IMG/VR virus record: IMGVR_UViG_3300008114_000012
Location: 124,001 to 188,000 of that record
Direction: 5' to 3' (one strand)
DNA: 64,000 bases
From: a virus
The translations under genes and the position numbers were made by a program. Numbering within the stretch: the stretch's first letter is position 1; every line of letters starts with the position of its first letter. Of this stretch, positions 43,470 to 52,104 are shown in pieces. The notes under the pieces were generated by a model. It saw nothing but the letters and a program-made list of their open reading frames with translations, made no database searches and was not told the origin of the DNA.

Positions 43470-43867
43470 AATTTTTAATCACCGAACAACAAAATGAAAA
43501 GATAGTTGAGTTTGTGCTTAACAAAGAAATGCCCAAAAAGTTTGATTGGTGGAAAGGACTCAAAGTAGTTGACTTTAAAAGAATGATGACCCTAAGACCC
43601 AAGCTTGTTAAATTGGAAGGGGTTTTAACGGTTGATTCAGAATGGGCGGATAAACAGTGGCCAAGATTTAATCGTGATAAAGAACCATCTTTCGGTGATA
43701 TAGAACACCCTACGTTGTTATCTGAAATTGTTTCAGTTGGAGAGGCGGATGACGTTAGAGATGCTATTAGTGATGTTCTTACTTATACGTTGGGTGAAGA
43801 AACATTTACACCATCATTAAACCATATAGAAATTAAGTTACAATACTCTGATGATACTGACAAATAA
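43466..43867 (+). CDS. Leader-bearing hypothetical protein, 133 aa
   Basis: Starts KFLITEQQNEKIVEFVLNKE, the ITE leader class. The remainder is a compact alpha/beta protein ending in a strand-rich region (NHIEIKLQYSD). It overlaps the next gene by 17 bp. Confidence 0.75.
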   Translation: MKFLITEQQNEKIVEFVLNKEMPKKFDWWKGLKVVDFKRMMTLRPKLVKLEGVLTVDSEWADKQWPRFNRDKEPSFGDIEHPTLLSEIVSVGEADDVRDAISDVLTYTLGEETFTPSLNHIEIKLQYSDDTDK

Positions 43868-44186
43868 GTTATTAGATAAGTTATTAAATAGTGATTTAAT
43901 CAAACAGGTATATCCTATGGTTGACAATATTAAAACCAGAGTGCTTTGGGATGGGGATGAAGAACTTCCTTTTTATGATATTGCTGTAAAAATATACGTT
44001 AATGATGAGGATATGACCACGTTCAATATGTTTGAAAAAGGGTTGGACCCTCATTATTTAATTGACTTTTATATGATAGATTTACTTAAATTTGTTAATG
44101 TATCAAGAAGAGAACTTAATCAAGTATATATTAGAGTGCTCGGCCCAAATGGGGAATCAATCTATGGTGAAATTGGTATAGTTTAA
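43851..44186 (+). CDS. Hypothetical protein, 111 aa
   Basis: Starts ILTNKLLDKLLNSDLIKQVY, which could be a diverged leader. The C-terminal half resembles that of 43466 in ending with strand-rich sequence. Not recognised. Confidence 0.7.
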   Translation: MILTNKLLDKLLNSDLIKQVYPMVDNIKTRVLWDGDEELPFYDIAVKIYVNDEDMTTFNMFEKGLDPHYLIDFYMIDLLKFVNVSRRELNQVYIRVLGPNGESIYGEIGIV

Positions 44187-44190
44187 TAAT

Positions 44191-45006
44191 ATGAATCTGA
44201 AAGAAACAATAAAAAAAATATTAAGGGAAGAGATGAGACCTTATAAAGCAATGAGAAGAACTAGCTTAATTGATAGTGAAATCGTAAGGTTATTAGATAT
44301 AGTATATTATGATAAAAGAATTTGTGGAAGGTATGAGGACGCGGACATGTTTGTTCGTGTTGTAACTGAGGCTGTGGTCGAGAACCTATACTTCAATACA
44401 TTTTATATGATGGATGATACGTCAGAAGAATGGGAGAAATCAGTTGATTTTATATATGATTATATCAAAGATAGCCACGGAAAAAATCTAAAAGATTACT
44501 TCAATAATATGTGTAATGAACGGGTTGAGATAGATGAATCACTAGTAACGGAACAAATCGAAGATTTTGGAGAAAAAACCAAATTAGAAAAATCAGTAAT
44601 GAGATTTATTAATGCGTATCTTAAAGGTAAAGAACTACCTGAAAACTTTTATGGTGTTGTTGCCGACACATTTGGTGGAAAATACGGAGAAGGTTGTACC
44701 ATCACATTTTTAATGAAAAAACCATTCAAAGTACAAGACTCGGATGATTTACAAGAATTGGGGTTAGATGTAAAAAAATTAATCAAAGATTTTTTTTCAG
44801 ATGAATTTAGATATGGTATTAATATATCAACAACTACCGTCGAACACTATAAAGAATTAAAAAATCGTTTCTTTAATAAACAGAAGGGTGAGTTTACTGA
44901 AGGCGAAATAACAGAAAAGTGCTGGCCAGGTTATACACAAAAAGGAATGAAGACAATGTTTGGTAAAAGATACCCAAACTGCGTAAAGAAAACAAAGAAG
45001 AATTAA
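44191..45006 (+). CDS. Leader-bearing protein with internal ExQ processing-like site
   Basis: 271 residues. Starts NLKETIKKILREE, the KES…ILREE leader. Near residue 115 is DESLVTEQIEDFG, a second hydrophobic-x-E-Q signature at the boundary between two apparent domains. The C-terminus ends in a basic patch (CWPGYTQKGMKTMFGKRYP, then CVKKTKKN) that I recall from other phage proteins. Possibly a two-module precursor. TTAA overlap with the convergent gene. Confidence 0.75.
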   Translation: MNLKETIKKILREEMRPYKAMRRTSLIDSEIVRLLDIVYYDKRICGRYEDADMFVRVVTEAVVENLYFNTFYMMDDTSEEWEKSVDFIYDYIKDSHGKNLKDYFNNMCNERVEIDESLVTEQIEDFGEKTKLEKSVMRFINAYLKGKELPENFYGVVADTFGGKYGEGCTITFLMKKPFKVQDSDDLQELGLDVKKLIKDFFSDEFRYGINISTTTVEHYKELKNRFFNKQKGEFTEGEITEKCWPGYTQKGMKTMFGKRYPNCVKKTKKN

Positions 45007-45416
45007 TAAACAGGAGGTTTGTCTCGTTTGGGATAAATTGATACCTCATCAATATCAACTCCAAACTTTTCGCTAACCCAATCGGCAACTATATCTATTA
45101 CTTTTGTTTCCCTAATCAAAATCATCTGACGCATTGTGTCGATAATATTAGGATGTACTTGTAACAGTCCATGACCGTAATGTTTTGTCCCTTCACCACC
45201 TGGACCCCAATCGTCGTATTCACCAGTCCCGAAGAAGTAATATGCGATTTTTTCAGAACCTGTATTGGCGAACAATTCAATTCTATATGCGTCAGGATTG
45301 TGGGCATTTACAATTTTTTTACCATCTGATTCTGAAAACTTCTCATCTAAATAATTGTAGATGATTGAATGTAATTGACCTTGTGTAATAAAGTATCTCA
45401 TATAATATAAATACAA
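45003..45416 (-). CDS. Leader-bearing hypothetical protein, 137 aa
   Basis: An ITQ-type leader lies at the second Met (RYFITQGQLHSIIYNYLDEKF), which suggests the true start is about 45401 (MRYF…) rather than 45416. The rest is similar in outline to the ITESKL paralogues at 48.8-51 kb: beta-rich, ending in a WVSEKFGVDIDEVSIYP segment. A distant member of that family. Confidence 0.7.
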   Translation of the reverse strand: MYLYYMRYFITQGQLHSIIYNYLDEKFSESDGKKIVNAHNPDAYRIELFANTGSEKIAYYFFGTGEYDDWGPGGEGTKHYGHGLLQVHPNIIDTMRQMILIRETKVIDIVADWVSEKFGVDIDEVSIYPKRDKPPVY

Positions 45417-45466
45417 AGATAAATCATTTCCGTTTTATGACAAAAATGGGAATAAAAGGAAATAAA

Positions 45467-45495
45467 AAACCCCACTCATGAGGTGGGGTTTAATT
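45467..45495 (-). terminator. Terminator hairpin
   Basis: AACCCCACCTCATGAG-type palindrome (45467-45491) flanked by A and T runs; closes the minus-strand gene 45496-45801. Confidence 0.8.
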
Positions 45496-45801
45496 TTATT
45501 GTTTTCTTAATTTGGCTCGTTTGATTGTAGGGGAGTTCTTGGAATAGAACTTTTTATACATAGGGTCGATAACATCATCATCTACATCCCTAGTAGAGAT
45601 GTTCTCAATATCAAGTTCATCATCTGAATATTCTTCGGGTTCACCCTGATTCATAAAAGAATTTTTATACCACTTTCCACTACCCATAGATGATGGGTCA
45701 TGGTAGAGATAATCATTATCCTGTTCTTCTTCACTTTCTTTTATAATTCTTTTAACGAGTTTAATCAAATCAGATTCAGTTAATCTTACAACTTTTTTCA
45801 T
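45496..45801 (-). CDS. Leader-bearing protein, 101 aa
   Basis: Starts at the ATG at 45801 with KKVVRLTESDLIKLVKRIIK, a canonical leader, followed by an acidic low-complexity region (SEEEQDNDYLYHD) and a basic tail. The short acidic body resembles T4-type internal proteins in size and composition. Function unknown. Confidence 0.75.
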   Translation of the reverse strand: MKKVVRLTESDLIKLVKRIIKESEEEQDNDYLYHDPSSMGSGKWYKNSFMNQGEPEEYSDDELDIENISTRDVDDDVIDPMYKKFYSKNSPTIKRAKLRKQ

Positions 45802-45894
45802 AGCATAATTTTTATATATAAATATACCCACCTTTACTTAAATACCATTTTCAACTATCCTTACCACAGAAAATAAAAGTTAAACAATAATACA

Positions 45895-46524
45895 ATGGAA
45901 TTATTAAAGTCATTACAGTGGAGATATGCCACAAAGAAAATGAATGGGGAGAAAATCCCCCAAGATAAGTTAGACCGAATTTTAGAAGCAACACGACTTG
46001 CTCCAAGTTCATACGGTCTAACACCATACCAAATCATTGTGGTGGAGAATCAAGAACTAAAGGAGCAACTTGTGCCGGCTTGCTATGGTCAAACACAACT
46101 GGCCGACTCATCTGCGGTATTGGTATTTGCAACATGGGACACAATCACGGAATCATCTGTGGATAAGTACATGAATGAAATCGCTACACAGAGAAACATC
46201 AGCGTTGATATGTTGGGAGATTTCAGTGGTATGGTTAAAGGTACGGTTAATAGTTTGACCGAAGAACAGAAAATCACATGGGCTCAAAAACAGGCATACA
46301 TCGGACTTGGATTTGCTTTGGTTGCTGCGGCAACGGAAGAAGTTGACTCAACACCAATGGAGGGATTTGTTCCGACAAAGGTGGATGAGGTATTGGGTCT
46401 TAATGAAATGGGTCTGAAGTCATGTGTTATTCTTACATTGGGTTACAGAGATTCGGACAATGATTATCTATCGGCTCTGAAGAAAGTAAGATGGGATAGC
46501 GAGAGTTTGTTTTTGCGTAAGTAA
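45895..46524 (+). CDS. Nitroreductase-family NAD(P)H-dependent flavoprotein
   Basis: 209 residues. LQWRYATKKMNGEKIPQDKL and LEATRLAPSSYGLTPYQIIV are the N-terminal FMN-binding segments of NfsB-like nitroreductases, and LALG/LGYRDSDNDY-like C-terminal parts are present. It reduces quinones or nitro compounds with an FMN cofactor. GC content is somewhat higher than its neighbours, so recent acquisition from a host is plausible. A terminator follows. Confidence 0.9.
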   Translation: MELLKSLQWRYATKKMNGEKIPQDKLDRILEATRLAPSSYGLTPYQIIVVENQELKEQLVPACYGQTQLADSSAVLVFATWDTITESSVDKYMNEIATQRNISVDMLGDFSGMVKGTVNSLTEEQKITWAQKQAYIGLGFALVAAATEEVDSTPMEGFVPTKVDEVLGLNEMGLKSCVILTLGYRDSDNDYLSALKKVRWDSESLFLRK

Positions 46525-46548
46525 TTTAACAAGAACATTAATAAGAAT

Positions 46549-46576
46549 GGGGACTCAATTTGGGTCCCCTTTTTTC
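46549..46576 (+). terminator. Rho-independent terminator
   Basis: GGGGAC-TCAATTTGG-GTCCCC followed by TTTTTT; ends the nitroreductase transcript. Confidence 0.9.
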
Positions 46577-46600
46577 TGTATATTAGGTATTTATTATAGT

Positions 46601-48457
46601 ATGAATCTCAAAGAATCAATTAAAAGAATATTAAGGGAAGAAACCGATATACCACTTAAAATTAGAAGGAGGATTTTACCCAAACTAATTGAAAATGCGT
46701 TTCAAACGGCATTGGACGGTAATACAATGTTGAAAACCAAGCCAGGTTCCATGTTACACAAAGCTTCTTTTATAACGTTCGCAAATTTCGTTATTGATGA
46801 TATGGTTGAGTATATGGAGGACCAAATAAACATGGATGGAAATTCATATTATTATGGTAATGACGATGCTTATATCGAAGAAGTGAGAAACCCGCTCCTT
46901 AAACATTATGGTGATAGAATAAAAAAGAGATATGATGATATTGTTGGGGGGGATGTTTTTGAATCAGTATTAGAAGAAACAAATATACCACTCCAAGTTA
47001 AAAGGAGGATTAATGGTGACTCATTGGCCGAATTAATACATGATATTAAAAGTTTAATTGATTCTGGCTACGATGAGTCAGATGCGATATACGATACGGT
47101 AAGACAATTTATCGCTTCAAAACAATTCAAACTTAACAATGATTCAGAACAATCTTATTGGGATTCATACATTGAAGTGGAAGAACCATTAGTTGATTAT
47201 CTGAAAAGTAAATTGAATATACGAGAGTCCGTATTAAGGGAAGAAACCGAAGAATATAAAGTAAAATTGGTTACAAATATAATCTATACTTTATATGATA
47301 ATATATCATTTATAAAACAATCAACTTTCAACGGAAAACCTTTACTTATAATTTATTTTGACTCTGATGATACTGCAGCAAACATTGAGTCGTGGTTTGA
47401 TGAAAAAATATCAAGAGATATTGAGGAATGGACTTCAGGAAATATTGTTGTTTGTCCAGATTGGATATTTAATTGGGATTCGAGAAAGAAAAATGCTGAT
47501 GTGTTTATAAACACTGAACTTATAAAATATGATAACTTGGGGAATGTTGTTAATGAGTCAATATTAAGGGAAGAAATGAGCTCAATGATGAGAAGAATAT
47601 TCAGAAGGGTTGACCCCGAAAAGATGGACGGAATATTCGGAGAAGGTCTTGATACAATGACAACAAGATACATTCAGAACCAACATAATTGGCACGCAAT
47701 GAACTTAGATAAGTTTAAGTCAGGTATTGTATCATATGTTATTGTTGATTTATGTATGAAATACTCTGACGTATGTTTTGGAGCTGGGGATTTTTACAAC
47801 CAAGTATGGGAATTCTTATTGAGTCATTATTCGGATGTAATGGAAGAAAGATGGAATGAGATTATGTCGGGAGAGGTTAATGAATCGGTATTAAAGGAAG
47901 ATAGAAAGGCAAAAGAAACTATAAGTGATTTGGTTAAAGAGTTTGGTTTGATTAAAACTTCAGATATGGTTGGGTTGTCGATATCACAAATTGTTAAAGT
48001 AACTAATATACCGATTGATTCAGATACCGCCAACCAAATTTTGGTCGAAATGATGAATAACGATGAATTGAAAACCAAATACAAAGATTTTAATATTCAC
48101 GCAAGTTCAAATGACGTGTTTTATTGGGAAGCAATGGTAAAAACAGGACATTTCCATGATGATATGATTGAAAACATAACAGTTGCGGCAACACCATTTT
48201 GGGATGGAGTCAAATATACACCTGTTGAAATAGAATGGTATACATTACTTAATTATTATGGGGTAACTGTTTATGAAACATCAGGTGAAGGAAATTTTTA
48301 TAAAGAACTTAAACATCAAACAAATTTTGAAAGTGTTGATGAGTTATTGAATTGGTATGAGGAATTCTATTTACCTGAAGTGTATAATATGGTAATGAAT
48401 ACGTTATTACCAAAAATGCATAAGTTGGTTGATTACGAAATAAAACAAAGAGGTTAG
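46601..48457 (+). CDS. Modular polyprotein-like gene with repeated leader signatures
   Basis: 618 residues starting NLKESIKRILREETDIPLKI. The signature recurs at module ends: ESVLEETNIPLQVKRRI (about 123), ESVLREETEEYK (about 208), NESILREEMSSMMRRI (about 310) and NESVLKEDRKAKETI (about 425). This divides the protein into about five modules of 80-190 residues. Modules 1, 2 and 4 look related (IRRRI/VKRRI/MRRIF openings, and similar helical bodies). I infer a fused set of leader-cargo units that may be cleaved by a phage protease. The ATG at 46601 follows TATTTATTATAG. Confidence 0.75.
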   Translation: MNLKESIKRILREETDIPLKIRRRILPKLIENAFQTALDGNTMLKTKPGSMLHKASFITFANFVIDDMVEYMEDQINMDGNSYYYGNDDAYIEEVRNPLLKHYGDRIKKRYDDIVGGDVFESVLEETNIPLQVKRRINGDSLAELIHDIKSLIDSGYDESDAIYDTVRQFIASKQFKLNNDSEQSYWDSYIEVEEPLVDYLKSKLNIRESVLREETEEYKVKLVTNIIYTLYDNISFIKQSTFNGKPLLIIYFDSDDTAANIESWFDEKISRDIEEWTSGNIVVCPDWIFNWDSRKKNADVFINTELIKYDNLGNVVNESILREEMSSMMRRIFRRVDPEKMDGIFGEGLDTMTTRYIQNQHNWHAMNLDKFKSGIVSYVIVDLCMKYSDVCFGAGDFYNQVWEFLLSHYSDVMEERWNEIMSGEVNESVLKEDRKAKETISDLVKEFGLIKTSDMVGLSISQIVKVTNIPIDSDTANQILVEMMNNDELKTKYKDFNIHASSNDVFYWEAMVKTGHFHDDMIENITVAATPFWDGVKYTPVEIEWYTLLNYYGVTVYETSGEGNFYKELKHQTNFESVDELLNWYEEFYLPEVYNMVMNTLLPKMHKLVDYEIKQRG

Positions 48458-48837
48458 ACGATACGTCCGCTTCTTACATCAAAGACCTTATAGTCGGGGA
48501 GCATAGATTCAAAAGCATCAGAGATAAAGTATTTACCATTGGTCATCCAAACAGGGTGAGGTAACATCTCCTCAAAAAACCCATCATACTTATGGCTGTA
48601 GTATAAATCACCCGTTTTACCATCACTAAAAATAGAAAACATCATCATAGGATTACCGGCTGAATCGTATAGGACAATTCTATTACTATCCTCACTATAT
48701 GATTCAATCTCATCAACAATATAAGGAACGATGATATGTTTAAACTTATTGTATAGGTCCTCATACTCAAAATCCATCCAATGACGTTCAAGTTCGGATA
48801 TAAGATTAAGTTGTGATTCGGTGATAAGGTATTTCAT
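48454..48837 (-). CDS. ITESxL paralogue, 127 aa
   Basis: Leader KYLITESQLNLISELERHW, then an acidic alpha/beta body. First of a minus-strand series to 50992. Its ATG is preceded by TATTTATCTTAT, a three-base gap. Ends in a TTAG overlap with the polyprotein gene. Confidence 0.75.
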   Translation of the reverse strand: MKYLITESQLNLISELERHWMDFEYEDLYNKFKHIIVPYIVDEIESYSEDSNRIVLYDSAGNPMMMFSIFSDGKTGDLYYSHKYDGFFEEMLPHPVWMTNGKYFISDAFESMLPDYKVFDVRSGRIV

Positions 48838-48849
48838 ATAAGATAAATA

Positions 48850-49185
48850 TTACATTGATAGTTCGGCGTCACCTATCAGACCACCGTATACTTTGACATC
48901 CGAAGGTTCAATCTTACCGGAGTTAGAGTTTTCCTCAACAAAATGGGTGAGAATTAATTCGGCCTCATCCTTATCAATAGAAAAGAATTCACATACACTG
49001 TTTATAAAATCTTCGGATATTATTAAAGTACCTGACCTTCTTCTATACCTCATAACGGCGTGTGTATCGTCTAAAGAATAAACAAAACTTATATAACTTG
49101 TCCAATAAACCGCCTCAAGATTTAGTGAATTAATATAATTAAAAATAATACTGTTTAATTTAGATTCGGTGATTAGGAATTTCAT
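48850..49185 (-). CDS. ITESxL paralogue, 111 aa
   Basis: Leader KFLITESKLNSIIFNYINS, then strands around a Tyr/Arg-rich stretch and a C-terminal ELILTHFVEENSNSG helix. It shares the plan of 49201, 49972, 50286 and 50669: leader, a strand pair, FFSxD helix (FFSIDKDEAELI) and a final strand. Confidence 0.75.
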   Translation of the reverse strand: MKFLITESKLNSIIFNYINSLNLEAVYWTSYISFVYSLDDTHAVMRYRRRSGTLIISEDFINSVCEFFSIDKDEAELILTHFVEENSNSGKIEPSDVKVYGGLIGDAELSM

Positions 49186-49200
49186 ATAAGATAAATATAA

Positions 49201-49512
49201 TTAATACCCAACAATCGGACTGGCAACTTCCACATTAATAGATTTTATTCCGAGTTTATTTTCAATCCATTTATTAATTACATTAATGGAGTCCCCATAA
49301 TCTAAAGAAAAGAATTTGCTAACTTCGTCGACCAAGTCGTAGTGTATTGTACACCAGCGGTCTTTCGGATGATATCTAACTTGAGCATATTCATCATCTT
49401 CAGAGTTGACATAGTATAATCTATTCCCCATTTTAATTACAACGAAGTCCTGATTGTCAAGATACTTAAAAACTATACTATCAAATTTAGATTCGGTGAT
49501 AAGATATTTCAT
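49201..49512 (-). CDS. ITESxL paralogue, 103 aa
   Basis: Leader KYLITESKFDSIVFKYLDNQDF, then DDEYAQVRY, a VSKFFSLDYGDSINVINKWI helix and a final SINVEVASP strand. The NQDF ending of the leader is shared with 49972, 50286 and 50669. Preceded by TATTTATCTTAT. Confidence 0.75.
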   Translation of the reverse strand: MKYLITESKFDSIVFKYLDNQDFVVIKMGNRLYYVNSEDDEYAQVRYHPKDRWCTIHYDLVDEVSKFFSLDYGDSINVINKWIENKLGIKSINVEVASPIVGY

Positions 49513-49544
49513 ATAAGATAAATATATGTAATATTTATTATCAT

Positions 49545-49970
49545 ATGAGTATTAAAGAATCCATAAGAAGAATATTAAGGGAAGAAACTTTACTTAAAAC
49601 CAATATAAAAGACATGATTTCCAAACATGGATTTTATATAACGTCCAAAATGTTAGGTGGAGTTGATATTATGAATAGTATTCTTAATATAAAAGGTTCA
49701 CAGGAAGAAATGATTTTCATTGTTAAAGCCATAATGGAACATGATGTTGAAGTTTTGGGTAATGTATGTAACTATCAAATAGTTCCGACCATGTACTCAT
49801 TTAAACTATATGTAGAAATACCAAAATATTATCCCAACCATTCCGATGATTATTACCCAAACAAACAAAAAACATTTGAGGCGAGAGATTATATATCTGA
49901 CTTAATAAAAAAGTTTGGAAATGAAAAGGTGAGAGGATATAATATATACGTTCAGGTAGGAAATTGTTAA
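49545..49970 (+). CDS. Leader-bearing hypothetical protein, 141 aa
   Basis: Starts SIKESIRRILREETLLKTNI, the KES…REE leader class. It is a single plus-strand gene inside the minus-strand paralogue series. The body resembles a module of the polyprotein at 46601-48457 (GFYITSKMLGGVD versus GLIKTSDMVGLSI), so it may be a free-standing module. Confidence 0.75.
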   Translation: MSIKESIRRILREETLLKTNIKDMISKHGFYITSKMLGGVDIMNSILNIKGSQEEMIFIVKAIMEHDVEVLGNVCNYQIVPTMYSFKLYVEIPKYYPNHSDDYYPNKQKTFEARDYISDLIKKFGNEKVRGYNIYVQVGNC

Positions 49971-49971
49971 A

Positions 49972-50289
49972 TTAGTCAGCTCCGTAATCAGAGAAGATAT
50001 AGTCAAAATCAAAATCAATTTTGGTTTTAATCCATTCACCAATAATATTCAAAGCGGTCTCCAAGTCCAAACTAAAGAATGATGCGACCTCAACAACTAA
50101 ATCTGAACTTACAAAACATTCTTTATTAACACGATTTGTGTTGATTGATATATATCCACCACTTTCCCAACTCTCCTTAGAGTCCCAAAAGACATAACCA
50201 GAGTGATACTTCATTTTATAAAAGTCCTGGTTATTTAAGTAGTCAAAGACAAGATTAGTAAGTTTAGATTCGGTGATAAGGAATTTCAT
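49972..50289 (-). CDS. ITESxL paralogue, 105 aa
   Basis: Leader KFLITESKLTNLVFDYLNNQDF, then the same plan as its neighbours (VASFFSLDLETALNIIGEWI helix). It overlaps 50286-50651 by 4 bp. Confidence 0.75.
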   Translation of the reverse strand: MKFLITESKLTNLVFDYLNNQDFYKMKYHSGYVFWDSKESWESGGYISINTNRVNKECFVSSDLVVEVASFFSLDLETALNIIGEWIKTKIDFDFDYIFSDYGAD

Positions 50290-50651
50290 TCGGTTTTAAC
50301 AATTAATCTGTGAGAAGACCCACTGTTGATAGTGTTTTCTATTTTACCAACCTTAATACCCAAAGTATCACTAACCCATACTTTTATTATCTCTAAACAA
50401 TCCAAATCATCAATAGAGAAGAAATCAGATAATTCCTTAATTAAATCATAATTCACATATACCCAATTCCTAACAAAACCAAAAGAGTTTATGTGATAAA
50501 CACTAATCTGAGCGTAAAGGTCGGACTCATTGTTTAAGAAGTATATGTAGTTGTCAAATTTCTTCTTGTTGTCATATACTATAAAATCCTGATTATCCAA
50601 ATACATAGACACTGTATTATACAATTTAGATTCTGTGATTAAGTATTTCAT
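50286..50651 (-). CDS. ITESxL paralogue, 121 aa
   Basis: Leader KYLITESKLYNTVSMYLDNQDF, a slightly longer body with ESDLYAQISVYH and LSDFFSIDDLDCLEIIKVWV, and a Ser-rich tail. Coupled to 49972 by a 4 bp overlap. Confidence 0.75.
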   Translation of the reverse strand: MKYLITESKLYNTVSMYLDNQDFIVYDNKKKFDNYIYFLNNESDLYAQISVYHINSFGFVRNWVYVNYDLIKELSDFFSIDDLDCLEIIKVWVSDTLGIKVGKIENTINSGSSHRLIVKTE

Positions 50652-50668
50652 ATGATAATAAATATGAT

Positions 50669-50992
50669 TTAGTTAGGTATTACCAACGCATAACCTGAAC
50701 TCGGAGCAACACCGATGCTTTCGACCTCCATTTTTATGATATTCTCAACCCATTTAACAATAACTTTATCAAAGTCAGAATCTTGTAAAGAAAAGAACAT
50801 AGAAATTTCATTATATAAATCGTAAGATACGTAACACCGACCATCTTTGTCAAATCTTATTTGAGCATATTCATCTGATTCAGAATTGACAAAGTATATG
50901 CTTTCTCTATTTTTAAACCGAATAAAGTCCTGATTGTCCAAATACTGAAGGATAATACTATCCAATTTAGATTCGGTGATTAGGTATTTCAT
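50669..50992 (-). CDS. ITESxL paralogue, 107 aa
   Basis: Leader KYLITESKLDSIILQYLDNQDF, then ESDEYAQIRFDKDGRCYVSY and ISMFFSLQDSDFDKVIVKWV. Very close to 49201-49512 in sequence, indicating recent duplication. It is the most upstream gene of the series and borders the non-coding region. Confidence 0.75.
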   Translation of the reverse strand: MKYLITESKLDSIILQYLDNQDFIRFKNRESIYFVNSESDEYAQIRFDKDGRCYVSYDLYNEISMFFSLQDSDFDKVIVKWVENIIKMEVESIGVAPSSGYALVIPN

Positions 50993-51786
50993 ATGATAAT
51001 AAATATAAAGAAATTACGAACTAAACAAACTCACTCATTCATCCCCCACTTTGTGGGTCGTTCCGTTCCACTAGCGTTTCACTCCACTGATGTATTCGTT
51101 CATTTGTTTATTTCCTAATTTCTCCCCCATTAATTAAGGACACATATGAGGGGACAATATATTATACCTTATGGTATAATACTGAAAGGTATAAAAGAAT
51201 ACCCTATCGGGTATTAATTTGTGGTATACATGTGGTATTATACCTTATCGGGTATAGAGTAACCCACAACCCACACTATATTGTGATTTATATGTAACAT
51301 TGTAATGTTATGATAACAAACTATGGTAAATCCATATTATAGTGTGATTTTAACAGGGTTATATAGTTGTCCCCATATAAGGTGTCAGTGTTGAAGGGGA
51401 ATATAATACCCCACTAAAGTGGTCTCGTTGAAGAATTATTAATGGTCTATTTAGGGTCTATCCTAACACACTACGTGTTTCCCCGCTCCACATACTATAA
51501 CTTACATTTTTTGCTGGGGTTTATATACATATAAAAAACTGGTCCTTACGACCCCTACAGAGGGGAAAAATCCCCATTCTAATACCCTACATGACCAATA
51601 GTGGTGGTAAATTGTGGTAAGACATGGTGGTAAAAGGTGGGAGAAAAGTGTCAGAGGGGATTATCCCCATCGTCAAGTGAGACTGACATTTTGACAAAAT
51701 CAAGTTTTTTAACATAATTAACAAAGAAAAATTACACCTGACATGATGTCATCCCCAACCTGATTGACTTTTTACTACATGTTATT
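50993..51786. other. Palindrome-rich non-coding region
   Basis: About 790 bp with no credible gene. It contains perfect short palindromes: ATTATACC-TTAT-GGTATAAT (51161-51180), AATACCC-TATC-GGGTATT (51198-51215) and a GGTAT-T-ATACC unit with CCTTATCGGGTATA near 51233-51255. There are repeated ACATTGTAATGT-like pieces and TTGTCCCC/GGGGACAA near 51150 and 51370. It could be an origin, an operator array or a recombination scar. Confidence 0.6.
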
Positions 51787-52104
51787 ATGTTTAGTTATAT
51801 GTACCTTAATAACTTTAGAACCGATGTTACAAGACACGGGGATGACTACATCGTTAATTATGAGGGTGATGACTCATATGGACATTGTATATACAAACAG
51901 TTAGACCTTACGGGGAGTAACAAACCTATACGACAGAATGTGATGTTATTAACACACTGTCAGATGGGGGGAATAATAGATAACATAAATAAAAAGTCCC
52001 CACTCAAAGAGGGGGACCATGACAACCTGTCCAAAGAGATTAGGGAACACTCGTTATCTATTTTGACATCTTACCTCGAAGGTCAGACAGAAGATAACGA
52101 TTAA
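51787..52104 (+). CDS. Hypothetical protein, 105 aa (uncertain)
   Basis: Starts FSYMYLNNFRTDVTRHGDDY. No leader and no recognised family. A GTCCCC…GGGGAC hairpin lies within it (51995-52016), and it overlaps the convergent gene by 47 bp, so coding status is not secure. Confidence 0.45.
   Translation: MFSYMYLNNFRTDVTRHGDDYIVNYEGDDSYGHCIYKQLDLTGSNKPIRQNVMLLTHCQMGGIIDNINKKSPLKEGDHDNLSKEIREHSLSILTSYLEGQTEDND

Noticed and set aside
47353-48084. Two minus-strand frames inside the polyprotein gene
   Set aside because: Antisense shadows; the plus frame has clear repeated signatures.
51990-52018. Hairpin GTCCCC…GGGGAC as a terminator
   Set aside because: No T-run follows and it lies inside a possible gene; treated as incidental.
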